Assembly (NCBI GenBank): GCA_963709075.1
Contig: CAVPUY010000015.1
Span: forward strand, 124,001 to 188,000
DNA from: Palsa-506 sp963709075
Lineage (GTDB): Bacteria; Actinomycetota; Actinomycetes; Streptosporangiales; Streptosporangiaceae
Direction: 5' to 3'
DNA: 64,000 nt
Shown: one piece after another, positions 36,064 to 45,797 of the stretch
Position numbering within the stretch: position 1 is the first letter of the stretch
Layout of the letters: every line of letters starts with the position of its first letter
Program-made: the position numbers and the translations under genes
Notes under the pieces: generated by a model
The model's database searches: none
What the model was told of the DNA's origin: nothing
The model's input: the letters and a program-made list of their open reading frames with translations, nothing else

Positions 36064-37563
36064 GTGCGCATCGACGCGGTCATAGCGCGGATGACGGCGC
36101 AGCTTGATGAGCTGCGCCAGGCAGGTGACGCCAGGGCCGTCTTCCATGCCACTTACCTGCGGACCACCCAGGCTGTCGCGGACGCGCTGCGCGACGGCGC
36201 CTTCCTCGACGCCGACTGGGTGGAGCGCTGGGACGTCGCCTTCGCCGCGTTCTACCTCGACGCGCTCGACGCCGGCCGGCGCGGCGATCCGGTGCCCAGG
36301 CCGTGGGCGGTGGCGTTCGCCGCTGCCGCCGGGGAGCGCAGCCTGCCGCCGCTGCAGCATGTCCTGCTCGGCATGAACGCGCATATCAACTACGACCTGC
36401 CGCAGGCTCTGCTCGCGGTGATCGGCGACGACGAGTTCGGCGATCCCGCGCTGCTCGCCCGGCGGGAGGCTGACCACCGCAAGATCGACGAGGTGCTCGC
36501 CGCCAGGGTGCGGGCCGAGGACGACGAACTGCGTGAGCTTGCCGAGCAGACCTGGCAGGACGCCGTCCTGCAGCCGCTGAACCGGGCAGCCACCCGGCGG
36601 TTCCTGCGCGAGTCGCGGGCCAAGGTATGGGCGAACGCGAGGACGCTGAGCCGCAGCCGCCGCCAGGGTGACGGCGCCTACGCGGTCCGGCTCGCGCAAC
36701 TCGAGGAGCTGAGCGCCGCGCGGGTGGCCGACCTGGTACGGCCCGGCCCGGTGCTGCTCAGGCTGGCGACCCGCGGCTTCGGGGTCCGGCTGGCCGACGA
36801 CCAGGGTCCCGTCGCGGCGGCCGGCCGGGCGTCCGGGCCTGCTGCGGCCCGGACCAAGGCCGCGGGGTTCGTGGCCGGGCCGCTCGCGGCCGGGCGGCGG
36901 GCGGCGAAGCGGGCGGCGGCGGCGCAGGCCACCACGGCGCAGGCCACCGCGGCGCGGGCCGCGGCCAGGCGGGCCACGGCCGGGCCCGGGCCGCTGCGGT
37001 CGTTCGACCCAGTGCTGGTCGGGCGGCTGGAATGCGCGCTGTGGATGGCGTATTACCGGCGCCGCTGGCCGCAGTTCCTGGTGCTGAGCGTCCGGGTGGT
37101 GCACGCCGCGTTCCAGCTGAACTGGACACGGACCTTGCACGGAGCCTGGCTCGTGCTGCGCGCCAACCAGCTGTGGGCGCCTGCCGAGAACGACCCGGAG
37201 GGCGCCAGGCGCTGCATGCGGCGTTTCTATGCCCTGCTGCGGCTCGCGCATGGCGAGCCAGCAAACCCGGCCCGCGCCGCCCGGCTGGAGGTCGAATGGT
37301 GGCGGGCGCACCGCGCACACCAGCACGGCGAGACCGACGGCGACGTGTCGCCGCTGGTCGCCGCGCTGTCCCGGCTGTACTCCGAGGTCTACGGGCGGCC
37401 AGCGGCCGAGCTGCGGGCAGCCGCCCTGCATCGCGCGCGGGCGATGGATGTCTCTGACGAGTGGGTAGGCCAGGGCTGTGATCCGGCCAGCCCGCTGGTC
37501 CGGGAGGAGCGCGCCCTGCTGGTCCGCTCCTACGCCGAGCTGCTCGCCGCCGTGCACGGCTGA
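36064..37563 (+). CDS. DUF5995 family protein with extra C-terminal helical domain
   Basis: The first 235 residues match DUF5995: MTAQLDELRQAGDARAVFHATYLRTTQAV, DWVERWDVAFAAFYLDALDA, and LPPLQHVLLGMNAHINYDLPQALLAV, an all-helical domain with conserved Asp/His residues of unknown role. A long Ala/Arg-rich linker (about 255-310) leads to a second helical domain (about 320-499) with RRRWPQFLVLSVRVVHAAFQLNWTRTLHGAW and ENDPEGARRCMRRFYALLRLAHGEP, which I do not recognise. The GTG at 36064 has GGGGGG just upstream. It is divergent from groES, so its promoter lies near the CIRCE element. Function unknown. Confidence 0.75.
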   Translation: MRIDAVIARMTAQLDELRQAGDARAVFHATYLRTTQAVADALRDGAFLDADWVERWDVAFAAFYLDALDAGRRGDPVPRPWAVAFAAAAGERSLPPLQHVLLGMNAHINYDLPQALLAVIGDDEFGDPALLARREADHRKIDEVLAARVRAEDDELRELAEQTWQDAVLQPLNRAATRRFLRESRAKVWANARTLSRSRRQGDGAYAVRLAQLEELSAARVADLVRPGPVLLRLATRGFGVRLADDQGPVAAAGRASGPAAARTKAAGFVAGPLAAGRRAAKRAAAAQATTAQATAARAAARRATAGPGPLRSFDPVLVGRLECALWMAYYRRRWPQFLVLSVRVVHAAFQLNWTRTLHGAWLVLRANQLWAPAENDPEGARRCMRRFYALLRLAHGEPANPARAARLEVEWWRAHRAHQHGETDGDVSPLVAALSRLYSEVYGRPAAELRAAALHRARAMDVSDEWVGQGCDPASPLVREERALLVRSYAELLAAVHG

Positions 37564-37613
37564 TCCGGCTGATCCGGCCCGGGACCCTCGGGCTTCGCGC
37601 ACCGGGTGGCTGG

Positions 37614-38642
37614 CTAGACCGTAACGGTGGTTACCGGCAGCGCCGAGTCGGCGGCGAAGTCGGCCGCCGACGGCGGCGTGCCGCGCGCGGCGAGCTCGGC
37701 GCCGAGCGCCGCCACCATCGCGCCGTTGTCGGTGCACAGCCCCGGCCGCGGCACCCTGAGCACGATTCCGGCCGCGCCGCAGCGCTCCTCGGCCAGCGCC
37801 CGCAGCCGGGAGTTGGCCGCCACCCCGCCGCCGATCACCAGGTGGCCGACGCCGTGCGCGCGGCAGGCATCCACCGCCTTGCGGGTCAGCACGTCGGCGA
37901 CGGCTTCGGAGAACGACGCGGCGACGTCAGCCACCGGCACGGGCAGGCCCGCCTGCTGCCTGGCCTCCACCCAGCGGGCCACCGATGTCTTGAGCCCGGA
38001 GAAGGAGAAGTCGAAGGTCTGGTCCCGGTACTTCCCCCGCGGGAACGCGACGGCCGCCGGGTCGCCGTCCCGCGCCGCCGCGTCTATCGGCGGCCCGCCG
38101 GGAAACGGCAGCCCGAGCAGCCGGGCGACCTTGTCGAATGCCTCGCCAGCCGCGTCGTCGATGGTCTGCCCCAGCGGCACGGCGGCGGCGCCGAGCTCTG
38201 GGACGAGCAGCAGCGATGAGTGCCCGCCGGAAACAAGCAGGGCGACGAGCGGGACCGGCAGCGGGCCGTGTTCCAGCTGGTCGACGGCTATGTGCGCGGA
38301 CAGGTGGTTGACGCCGTACAGCGGCTTGCCGAGCGCCAGGGCATAGGCCTTCGCCGCGCAGATCCCGACGAGCAGCGCGCCGGACAGCCCGGGGCCAGCG
38401 GTGACCGCGATCACGTCCACGTCGGGCAGCCTGACCCCCGCGGTGGCCAGCGCCCGGTCCACGGCGGGCACCATCGCCTCCAGGTGCGCCCGGCTGGCCA
38501 CCTCCGGCACGACGCCGCCGAACCTGGCGTGCTCCGCCACGCTGGAGGCAACGGCGTCGGCCAGCAGTTCGTGGCCGCGGACCAGGCCTGCGCCGGTCTC
38601 GTCGCATGATGTCTCGATGCCGAGGACAAGCGGGGCGGTCAC
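37614..38642 (-). CDS. tsaD: tRNA N6-threonylcarbamoyltransferase TsaD
   Basis: This 342-residue ASKHA-fold enzyme transfers threonylcarbamoyl from the AMP intermediate to A37 of tRNAs reading ANN codons. It starts VLGIETSCDETGAGLV, has the metal-binding VNHLSAHIA, the block LLVSGGHSSL, FPGGPPID, and the nucleotide site VIGGGVAANSRLR...DNGAMVAALG. The GTG start overlaps the rimI stop (GTGA), so it is the last gene of the tsaE...tsaB-rimI-tsaD cluster. Length is normal. Confidence 0.97.
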   Translation of the reverse strand: MTAPLVLGIETSCDETGAGLVRGHELLADAVASSVAEHARFGGVVPEVASRAHLEAMVPAVDRALATAGVRLPDVDVIAVTAGPGLSGALLVGICAAKAYALALGKPLYGVNHLSAHIAVDQLEHGPLPVPLVALLVSGGHSSLLLVPELGAAAVPLGQTIDDAAGEAFDKVARLLGLPFPGGPPIDAAARDGDPAAVAFPRGKYRDQTFDFSFSGLKTSVARWVEARQQAGLPVPVADVAASFSEAVADVLTRKAVDACRAHGVGHLVIGGGVAANSRLRALAEERCGAAGIVLRVPRPGLCTDNGAMVAALGAELAARGTPPSAADFAADSALPVTTVTV

Positions 38643-39151
38643 CGGCTGCCGCCCGGCGCGGCCTTGCCGCCGCCTGGCCGGATGCTTCCGGCATCCGTCT
38701 CCAGGTCCTTGCGCATCACCAGGGCGTCGGTACCCGACGGCTGGTAATAGCCGCGGCGAAGGCCGATCTGGGTGAAGCCGTAGCGCAGGTAGAGCTGCTG
38801 CGCCCGGGCGTTATCGCTGCGCACCTCGAGGAAGACCTCCCGGCAGCCCCGCCGGGCGGCCTCCGCGAGCAGGGCCTCGAGCAGGGCCGACCCGGTGCCC
38901 TGGCCCCACCGGTCGCCGGCCACCGCAAGCGTAAGCACGTCCCCCTGGGTCCCGGCCGCGAGCAGGCCGCCGTAGCCGGTCACCACCCCGCCGTCGTCGG
39001 CCACCAGGTAGTGACGGCTCCGCGGCTGCTGGGCAAGCTCGCCCGCCAGCATCGCCCGGGACCAGGCTTCGTCGCCGAACAGCTGCCGCTCAAGCCTGAG
39101 CACGGCGCGGATGTCAGCCGTCGTCATCGGGCGCAGCTTGGTGGCCATCAC
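38639..39151 (-). CDS. rimI: Ribosomal protein S18-alanine N-acetyltransferase
   Basis: This 170-residue GNAT acetyltransferase has LRPMTTADIRAVLRLERQLFGDEAWSRAM, the acetyl-CoA loop RWGQGTGSALLEALLAEAARRG and EVRSDNARAQQLYLRYGF. It acetylates the N-terminal Ala of ribosomal protein S18. It sits between tsaB and tsaD with 4-bp overlaps on both sides, the standard actinobacterial arrangement. GTG (39151) or ATG (39148) may be the start. Confidence 0.93.
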   Translation of the reverse strand: MMATKLRPMTTADIRAVLRLERQLFGDEAWSRAMLAGELAQQPRSRHYLVADDGGVVTGYGGLLAAGTQGDVLTLAVAGDRWGQGTGSALLEALLAEAARRGCREVFLEVRSDNARAQQLYLRYGFTQIGLRRGYYQPSGTDALVMRKDLETDAGSIRPGGGKAAPGGSR

Positions 39152-39834
39152 GGCGTGACCCGCTTCGGCGGCCCCGGAATCCGCGCGTCCGGCCTGCGCA
39201 GGTACATCGGGTCCGGCCCGGGCATCGGCTCGCCGCCGGCGATCCGCTCGGCGGCCAGGCTGGCCAGGATGGCCGCCGACGGGTAACGCGGCTCGATCGG
39301 CGGGCCGAGTTCCGCCGGGTAAAGCAGCGCTCCCTGGCCGGCCACCGGGCAGTCCCGGCCGGCCTCGCCCGGCGCGCTCACCTCAGGTCCGCTGACCCGG
39401 CGGCCGCCGGCCGTGTAGCGGGCCCAGTAGATCTCCTTGCGGCGGGCATCGGTGGCGACGATGAAGTCATCATGTGCTGCCGAGCCTCCTCCCGCGGCCG
39501 TGCCTCGCCCATCCGCAGGCCGCGCTGCCGCGCGGGCGATCACGTCAAGCGTGCAGGCACCGTGCACCGGGATGCCGAGCGCGCTGCCGAGCACCCGCGC
39601 GGTCACCAGGCCAGCGCGCAGCCCGGTGTACGGGCCGGGCCCGACCCCCACGGCGATCCCGGTAAGGCCGGCGACCACGGCGCCCGCCTCGGCCAGCACG
39701 TCCCGGATCGACGCGGCCAGCAGCTCGCCGTGCCTGCGGGCATCCACCGCGGACTCCTCGGCGAGCACGCGCGCGCCGTCATGCAGCGCGACCGTCACCG
39801 CCGGGGTCGCGGTGTCGAAAGCCAGCAGCAGCAC
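39148..39834 (-). CDS. tsaB: tRNA threonylcarbamoyladenosine biosynthesis protein TsaB
   Basis: This 228-residue ASKHA-fold protein is the partner and scaffold of TsaD. It shows LLLAFDTATPAVTVALHDG, EESAVDARRHGELLAASIRDVLAEAG, and GVGPGPYTGLRAGLVTARVLGSALGIPVHG, all typical. The GTG start is 57 bp from the end of the DUF3558-like gene, and its end overlaps rimI by 4 bp. Confidence 0.95.
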   Translation of the reverse strand: MLLLAFDTATPAVTVALHDGARVLAEESAVDARRHGELLAASIRDVLAEAGAVVAGLTGIAVGVGPGPYTGLRAGLVTARVLGSALGIPVHGACTLDVIARAAARPADGRGTAAGGGSAAHDDFIVATDARRKEIYWARYTAGGRRVSGPEVSAPGEAGRDCPVAGQGALLYPAELGPPIEPRYPSAAILASLAAERIAGGEPMPGPDPMYLRRPDARIPGPPKRVTP

Positions 39835-39891
39835 GGTTGCCCAGCGTAGGTCACGCCGCAGCCCGGCTGCGCCCGGGCCGGGCCGAAGGCC

Positions 39892-40911
39892 TCAGTGCAG
39901 TCCGGTGAGCAGGTCCCTCGCCGCGGCGAGCGCACCCGTCCTGAGCTGCGGGACCGAGACCGGCCCGTAGCCGCCGCGGGAAGAATGATCGAGGCCCTGC
40001 AGCTCGACCGTGACCAGCACATTGTGGTCCCGCGTTACCACCGTCACCAGGTCCGTCCGGTCGGCGCCGGTCTTGATTACCTGCAGTGCGCTGAACGCGG
40101 TGCCGCCGAGCCCGGCCAGATCGGTGATGGCGGCCTTCGGCAGGTGCGACTTCTTCGGCGGGTTCGCCAGACCCTGCCTCGCCGAGTCATAACTGTCGAT
40201 GGCGTTGTTGGTCGCGCTGCCGTTGCCGGTGGCCACCAGGCTGGGCCCGAGCGCCTGGGCGCTCACCTCGAGCACCCGGTACAGCGGCCTCGCGTCCAGC
40301 GTCCAGGTGCACTGGCTATCGCTGCGGCTGCTGCCGAGCGAGGCGGAGACCGCCCGGGCGCGGGACCCGGGCAGGTACTGATTCAGCGTCGCTGCGGTTA
40401 CTGCCCGGCAGGCGTTCGGCACTGACCGGAAGTCCCCGGGCTGGTAGCTGGTGACGAAGTTACCGTGCCGGGCCGCGGGCGCCTTGTGCTCCATGAGGTG
40501 CACGGCGCCGGCCGCGATGACGGCCACGGCGATCGCGACGCCGCCCCAGGTGTAGATCTTGCGGCGGGCCTTCCTCGCCCGCGCGGCGACGGCCCGCCTC
40601 GGCCGCTGGCCCTCCCCCGGCCCGGCCGGGCCGAAGTCATCGTCGTAACCCGGCGACGAATAGCCATCGCCCTGCGGCCAGCCGTCGCCGGATGCCCAGT
40701 CCTCGCGGGGCGGGCGGGACTCGCGGCCCGGGCGGCGGGGCGAGATGCTCAGGCCGGCCCAGGGCGGCAGCTCGCCGGACTCGAGATCGTCATCCAGGCC
40801 TGGATCCTGGCTGCCGTAGCCAGCCGCGTGCCGCCGCGCTACTGGCTGCTCGGGCCAGCCGGACGCGGGCAGCGGGGCAGGACGACGGGGCGGGGGCCCC
40901 TGCTGAGCCAC
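39892..40911 (-). CDS. Single-pass membrane protein with DUF3558-like outer domain
   Basis: This 339-residue protein has a Pro/Asp/Gly-rich cytoplasmic N-terminus (about 115 residues) and one helix near residues 125-142 (WGGVAIAVAVIAAGAVHL). An outer domain follows with two Cys in ACRAVTAATLNQYLPG and SQCTWTLDA, similar to DUF3558-type lipoproteins, which pair Cys in this way. The preferred GTG at 40911 has GGAGG seven bases upstream; an in-frame extension to 40956 lacks one. It interrupts the tsaE-tsaB cluster. It resembles the protein at 52691-54300 in architecture, not in sequence. Function unknown. Confidence 0.75.
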   Translation of the reverse strand: MAQQGPPPRRPAPLPASGWPEQPVARRHAAGYGSQDPGLDDDLESGELPPWAGLSISPRRPGRESRPPREDWASGDGWPQGDGYSSPGYDDDFGPAGPGEGQRPRRAVAARARKARRKIYTWGGVAIAVAVIAAGAVHLMEHKAPAARHGNFVTSYQPGDFRSVPNACRAVTAATLNQYLPGSRARAVSASLGSSRSDSQCTWTLDARPLYRVLEVSAQALGPSLVATGNGSATNNAIDSYDSARQGLANPPKKSHLPKAAITDLAGLGGTAFSALQVIKTGADRTDLVTVVTRDHNVLVTVELQGLDHSSRGGYGPVSVPQLRTGALAAARDLLTGLH

Positions 40912-41017
40912 GGCGCGCCTCCGGGAAGGGCATCGGACCGTGCGAGACCACGGCAAGCTGACAGGCGACGCCCGCAGTTTAGTGGTGCGGACGGCGCGAG
41001 GGGCGGACAGATCTGAA

Positions 41018-41504
41018 CTAAAGAACCTCGGCTGCGCCGGTTATAGCGAGATGTACTGATTCGGCGGCGGCGGCCCAGCGGTCACCCCGGCCGGCCAGCC
41101 GCACCAGCCTCGGCTCGTCGGCCGGCTCCAACTCGCCCGGCACGGGCGGGCCGGGCGAGCGCGATGGTGATCTCCAGCCAGTCCTGGGCCAGCCCCTCGG
41201 CCAGCCCGCCGCCCCACTCCACCACGGTGACCGAGCGATCCAGGTCGGCATCCAGGTCCAGGTCGTCAACCTCGGCCGGGCTGCTCAGCCGGTAGGCGTC
41301 CGCGTGCACGAGCGCCGGGCCGCCGCGCAGCGCCGGGTGGATCCGGGCGATCACGAACGTTGGCGAGGTGACCGGGCCGCGGACGCCGAGCCCGTCGCCG
41401 ATGCCCTGTACCAGGGTGGTCTTCCCGGCGCCAAGCGGCCCGTTGAGCACGATCAGGTCGCCGGGACGCAGCAGCCCGGCCAGCCGCCTGCCCAGCCAGC
41501 GCAT
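41018..41504 (-). CDS. tsaE: tRNA t6A ATPase TsaE (frameshifted near 41150)
   Basis: The P-loop LNGPLGAGKTTLVQGIG and TSPTFVIARIHPALRGGPALVHADAYRL identify TsaE, the ATPase that recycles the TsaB-TsaD complex. DADLDRSVTVVEWGGGLAEGLAQDWLEITI continues, and a new frame after an extra C near 41150 gives ARPPVPGELEPADEPRLVRLAGRGDRW to the stop at 41018, about 161 residues. The ATG at 41504 is the first usable start. Family comparison suggests the true N-terminus extends a few residues further (ERLLAETCVPTAAR), perhaps from a non-ATG codon overlapping the upstream stop. Confidence 0.88.
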
Positions 41505-41567
41505 CCGCGCGGCGGTCGGGACGCAGGTCTCCGCCAGCAGCCGCTCGCTGCTGCTGGCCGGTCCGGG

Positions 41568-42664
41568 TCAACGGCTGGCCTGGCGGCGCGTGACCGCCCG
41601 TTCGCCGGGCCGCTCGGCGGCCTCGCTGACCAGGCCGGCGATCGCCTCGTTGACCTCGGCCGGCCGCTCCAGGATGACCATGTGGCCTGCGCCGGGCAGC
41701 CGGATGTGCCTGGCGCCGGGGATCTGCGAGCCCAGCCGGTCGGTGAGCGCGGCCGGGACCAGGCGGTCCCGCTCGCCGGCCAGCACGACGACGGGAACCT
41801 GGCCGAGGATGCCCTGCACGGCTTCCTTATCGTGGTCGCGCAGCGCGCCGAAGAATTCGGCCACGACGCTGACCGGCGTGGCGCGGATCATGAGCTCGAG
41901 GAAGTTCACCAGCGCCGGGCTGGTCCGCCCGTCGCCGAAGCCGACGTACTTGGCGCCGAGGAACGACAGGTCGCCGGCCGCCTGGCGGCTCCGCTCGACC
42001 AGCGCGGCCCGCCGGCCGCTGGCCACCCACGCGCAGCACCGGCGCGGCCGCCTGCCGTGCCACTGGCTGCAGCGGCGCCGGGCAGCCAGCCGGCCGGGTC
42101 GACGCCGCTGGCCGCGGTGGAGATCAGGACCACCCCGATGATCTTCGTCCCGAACAGGCCGGGGTGCTGGTCGGCCAGCGCCATGATCGTCATGCCGCCC
42201 ATGGAGTGGCCGACGAGCACGACCGGGGTCCCGCCGGGGGCAACGGCCTCGAGCACCGCGTACAGGTCGGCGCCGAGCTGGTCGATGCTGACATGCCCCG
42301 GGCTTGACCGGCCGGACCTGCCGTGACCGCGCTGATCCCAGAACACCAGCCTGCCGATGCCGCCGAGATCCCTGCGCTGGTAGTGCCAGCAGTCCTGGTT
42401 CAGCGTGTAGCCGTGGCAGAAGACGATGGTCACCGGCGCGTCCGGCTGCCCGTTGATCTCTACATGCAGCGGCACGCCGTCGTCGGCGAGCACGGTAAGC
42501 GCCTGGCCGCGCAGCTCGCCAAGAGGCTCGGCTGCCTCCGGATCCGGCCGCAGCCGCTGGCGGCCGACCGCTATCTTCTCGGCCGCGATGACCGCCCCGG
42601 CCCCGGCCGCGACCGCGCCGACCACCAGGCCGGCCACGCCGGTGACCCGCCACCACCTGGCCAT
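41568..42664 (-). CDS. Alpha/beta hydrolase with N-terminal hydrophobic segment (two insertions)
   Basis: After removing an A (near 42064) and a G (near 42027), one protein of about 364 residues results. A hydrophobic N-terminal segment (about 7-28) anchors or exports it. The hydrolase core follows with IVFCHGYTLNQDCWHYQRRDLG, FWDQRGHGRSGRS, the nucleophile elbow VLVGHSMGGMTIMALA, and the acid and His positions VVVLAGERDRLVP and LPGAGHMVILE. It is probably an esterase or lipase-like enzyme with unknown substrate. It lies between alr and tsaE, as in many actinomycetes. The ATG at 42664 falls inside the open frame that continues from alr. Confidence 0.87.
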
Positions 42665-43834
42665 CCGACCTCCGCTACGCGCTCGCGCCCCGGGGCGCCG
42701 CCAGCTCCTGCGGATTTAGTTACCTCAGAGTAGCTTCTGGGCACCCGGCCGGCGAACCTCGTCACGATCTCATAAGAGATCGTGCCGAGCGCATCCGCCC
42801 ACTGCTGCGCGGTCGGCTCCCCGGAGTCCCCGGGACCGAAAAGCACAACCTCGTCGCCGGCCGCGGCGGCCGCGGCGCCGAAGTCAACCACGAACTGGTT
42901 CATGCAGACGGTGCCCGCGATCGGCCACCGCCGCCCGCGGACCTGGACCTCGACCGCCTCCGCGGCGTTCCTCGGCACTCCCTCGGCGTAGCCGAGCGGG
43001 ACCAGGCCGAGCGTGGCCCGGCCGGCCGTGACGTGCCGGAGCCCGTAGGAGACGCCGGTCCCGGCCGGCACCTGCTTGACCAGGACAAGCCGGGCCCGCA
43101 GCGTCATCGCCGGGCGCAGCCAGGTTGGCAGCTCGCCGGGCAGGGTGGACAGGCCGACCACGGCGCCGCCCGGCCGGACCAGGTCGAACCAGGTCTCCGG
43201 CAGCGTCAGGGTGGCCGGGGTGTTGGCGAGATGACGCAGCTGCGGCCTGGCGCCCGCCTGCTCGGCCAGCGCCACCGCGGCACGGAACGCCGCAAGCTGG
43301 GCCGCGATGGACGGATGGCCCGGGATGTCCGCGCAGGCCAGGTGCGACCAGAGCCCGGTGACCTGGACGTGGCCGGCCGCCTCGGCGGCCAGCGCCGCCG
43401 CCACCAGGTCCGGCCAGCGCTCGGCCGTGGCGCCGCCCCTGGACATGCCCGTATCGGCCTTCAGGTGCAGCCGGGCGGGCGCCGGCCCGCTGCGCGGCCG
43501 CGGCGATCTGGCCGACCAGCGAGACGGAGCCGGCGGACAGGTCGACGCCGCCGCGGATGGCTTCCTCGTGCGCCGCGTCCGGCGCCCCGAGCAGGCACAG
43601 CACGGGAACGGTGAGGCCGGCCTGCCGCAGCGCCAGCGCGTCGCCGATCTGCACCACGCCGAGCCAGTCCGCGCCGCCTGCGACTGCCGCCCTGGCCGAG
43701 GGAATCATCCCGTGCCCGTAGCCGTCCGCCTTGACCACCGCCATCAGCTGCGCGCCGCTGACATGCCGGCGGAGCGCCGAGACATTCTCCTTGATCGCGC
43801 TCAGGTCGACGAGCGCCTCCGGGTGACCGTCCAT
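42571..43834 (-). CDS. alr: Alanine racemase (frameshifted near 43495; 3' end uncertain)
   Basis: This PLP enzyme makes D-alanine for peptidoglycan. ALVDLSAIKENVSALRRHV is followed by the PLP Lys in LMAVVKADGYGHGM and by LHLKADTGMSRGG in a second frame (extra base near 43495). GPAGTxVSYGL, a GYAEGVPR block, and AGTVCMNQFVVDFG with the C-terminal catalytic region complete it. The ATG at 43834 (MDGHPEALVDL) is preferred. Homologues end soon after RVPR-x-Y, but here the frame runs about 60 residues further and overlaps the hydrolase by 94 bp, so another indel near 42740 may hide the true stop. Confidence 0.9.
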
Positions 43835-43941
43835 GCCGCTCAGTGTGCCAGCAGCTCGCCTGGCCGGCTGCCGTCCGTCGCGGCCCGGCAGCCCGGCGGG
43901 CCGGATCTGCGCAAGCGGCGCGGACGTGATAGGCACTGTGC

Positions 43942-45793
43942 ATGGTCGAACTCATCCCCCGGCAGGTACTTTTCGGCAATCCCGAGCGAGTCAGCCCGCA
44001 GATCTCCCCGGATGGAACCCAGCTGGCCTGGATCGCGCCGAGCGACGGCGTGCTGAATGTATGGGTCGCCCCTAGCTCGGGGCAAGACGAAGGCATCGAC
44101 TGGTCCGCCGCCCGCGTCGTGACCGACGACACCGATCGCGGCATCCGCATGTTCGCCTGGGCGCACGATGGCAGGCACCTGCTGTATCTGCAGGACACCG
44201 GCGGTGACGAGAACTGGCGGCTGCACGACGTTGACCTGGCCACCATGCAGCGGCGGGACCTCACCCCCTTCGAGAATGTCCAGACGCAGCTCATCGCGGC
44301 CGAGAAGAAGTTCCCGACCGAGATCCTGATCGGGCTGAACCGGGACAACCCGCAGCTGCATGACGTCTACCGGCTCGATCTCACCACCGGCGAGCTGGCG
44401 AAGGAGATCGAGAACCCCGGCTTCATCGGCTGGCTCGCCGACAGCCAGCTAGTGGTGCGCGCCGGGGTCGCCCCGCAGCCGGACGGCAGCATGGTCCTGA
44501 TGGTCCGCGGCAGCGCCGGCGAGGACTGGCGGGCGCTGCTGACCGTTGCCGTCGAGGACGTGATGACCAGTCAGCCGATCGCGTTCAGCGAGGACGGCAC
44601 GTCCATGCTGGCGGTGAGTTCCGTGGGCGCGGACACCGGCAGGCTGGTCCGCCTTGACCTGGCGACGGGCGAAGCGGACGTACTGGCCGCGGATCCAGAT
44701 TCCGATGTCACCGGCGTCCGGCTGCACCCGGACACCCGCGAGCCTCAGATCGTCACCTTCCTCAAGGACCGCTCCGAGTACCTGGTGCTCGACCCCGGGG
44801 TCGAGGCCGACCTGGCGGCGATCCGCGCACTGCACCCCGGTGACCCGTCGTTCGATGACGCCGATGACGCGGACGCCACCTGGCTGGTCGGGTTCACCAA
44901 CGACGCGGGCTCGGTCTCGTACTTCAGCTACGACAGGGAGAGCCGCAGCGGGCGGTTCCTGTTCGAGGCCCGGCCCGAGCTCTCCCGCTACGAGCTGGCC
45001 CCGATGGAGCCCTTCTCGTTCACCTCGAGGGACGGCCTCACCATCCACGGGTATGCAACGTTCCCGCCCGGCGCCGGGCCGGACCGGGCTGCCGATGGTG
45101 CTCAACGTGCACGGCGGCCCCTGGGCGCGGGACGCGTGGGGCTATCATCCCGAGGCTCAGTGGCTGGCCAACCGCGGCTACCTGTGCGTGCAGGTGAACT
45201 TCCGCGGCTCGACCGGGTACGGCAAGGCGTTCGTCAACGCCGGGGACCGGGAGTGGGGCGGCCGCATGCACGATGATCTCGTGGACGCGGTGGCGCACGT
45301 GACCGGCCTGGGCTGGGCCGATCCCGCCCGGGTGGCGATCTACGGCGGCTCGTACGGCGGCTATGCCGCCCTGGTCGGGGCGGCGTTCACCCCCGAGCTG
45401 TTCCGCTGCGCCGTCGACATCGTCGGGCCGTCCAACCTGAAGACCCTGATCGAGACGATCCCGCCGTACTGGGCGCCGATGATCTCCCAGTTCCACCGCG
45501 CGGTGGGCGACCCGGCGAAGGACGCCGACTTCCTCTGGTCCCGGTCACCGCTGTCGCGCGCCGGCAACATCAGCATTCCGCTGCTGATCGCCCAGGGCGC
45601 CAACGACCCCCGGGTAAAGCAGGCCGAGTCCGAGCAGATCGTGGCGGCGCTCAAGGCGGCCGGGGTAGACCACGAGTACCTGCTGTTCCCGGACGAGGGG
45701 CACGGCTTCGCCAAGCCGGAGAACCGGCTGCTGTTCTACGCCGCGGCCGAGCGGTTCCTGGCCAGGCACCTCGGCGGCCGGGCCGAGGAGTAA
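43942..45793 (+). CDS. Prolyl oligopeptidase family (S9) peptidase (frameshifted near 45078)
   Basis: The protein has about 616 residues. The N-terminal 360 form a beta-propeller (SPQISPDGTQLAWIAPSDGVLNVWV, FAWAHDGRHLLYLQD). The catalytic alpha/beta hydrolase domain follows in a second frame: VLNVHGGPWARDAWG, then VNFRGSTGYGKAF, the nucleophile GGSYGGYAA, and the Asp/His positions GANDPRVK and DEGHGF. An extra base near 45078 separates the parts. It cleaves short peptides, often after Pro, in the cytosol; no signal peptide is seen. It is divergent from alr across 107 bp that must hold both promoters. Confidence 0.92.
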
Positions 45794-45797
45794 CTAC

